DNA from: Candidatus Symbiobacter sp.
GTDB taxonomy: Bacteria; Pseudomonadota; Alphaproteobacteria; Elsterales; Elsteraceae
Reading direction: 5' to 3'
Length of the DNA stretch: 6,146 nt
Assembly: GCA_030054015.1 (NCBI GenBank)
Contig: JASGCR010000139.1
Coordinates: 1 to 6,146 of the forward strand
Position numbers and translations under genes: made by a program. Shown here one piece after another: positions 6,143-6,146 of this stretch; position 1 is the stretch's first letter; every line of letters begins with the position of its first letter. The notes under the pieces are model-generated. The model had not been told where the DNA came from and made no database searches. It was given only the letters and a program-made list of their open reading frames with translations.

Positions 6143-6146
6143 TTAG

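Overview
The window carries one compact two-gene module on the minus strand, with repeat-rich non-coding DNA at both edges. Transcription order is right to left. First comes an outer-membrane pore of the two-partner secretion type (TpsB; ShlB/FhaC/HecB family, start about 5506, stop 3578). Then comes a 1050-residue lipoprotein with TPR-like repeats and a C-terminal CHAT (caspase/separase-like) peptidase domain (start 3287, stop 135). Both frames are open and look intact. No tRNA, rRNA, CRISPR array, transposase or TpsA exoprotein gene was seen.

Organism: a Gram-negative, diderm bacterium. This follows from a TpsB barrel ending in Phe, a signal peptidase I leader and a lipobox without Asp at +2. 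Base composition is roughly balanced. The barrel motif (GRGY in place of VRGY/F), the CHAT architecture and the dispersed palindrome containing 'GAAGAATCCAG' suggest an alphaproteobacterium, perhaps near Rhodospirillales. That placement rests on memory of similar loci, not on a search.

Layout: 1-134 holds GC-rich hairpins, a 19-bp direct repeat and a probable terminator for the CHAT gene. 135-3287 is the CHAT lipoprotein. 3288-3577 is a 290-bp spacer with a good sigma-70-type promoter (3511-3540), a small hairpin and a perfect 11-bp inverted repeat, so the CHAT gene probably has its own long-leader transcript. 3578-5506 is TpsB. 5507-5885 is the tpsB leader, with a consensus promoter at its distal end, a possible 22-codon leader ORF and a hairpin. 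5886-6146 is non-coding and dominated by palindromic elements; related copies also sit at the left edge, so the pair is bracketed by one repeat family.

Working model (inference): the TpsB pore exports a large TpsA-type protein encoded elsewhere. The CHAT lipoprotein, anchored at the outer membrane, acts on that substrate or on another envelope protein as a caspase-like peptidase or sensor. The unusual point is a caspase-like enzyme placed outside the cytoplasm and paired with a secretion pore.
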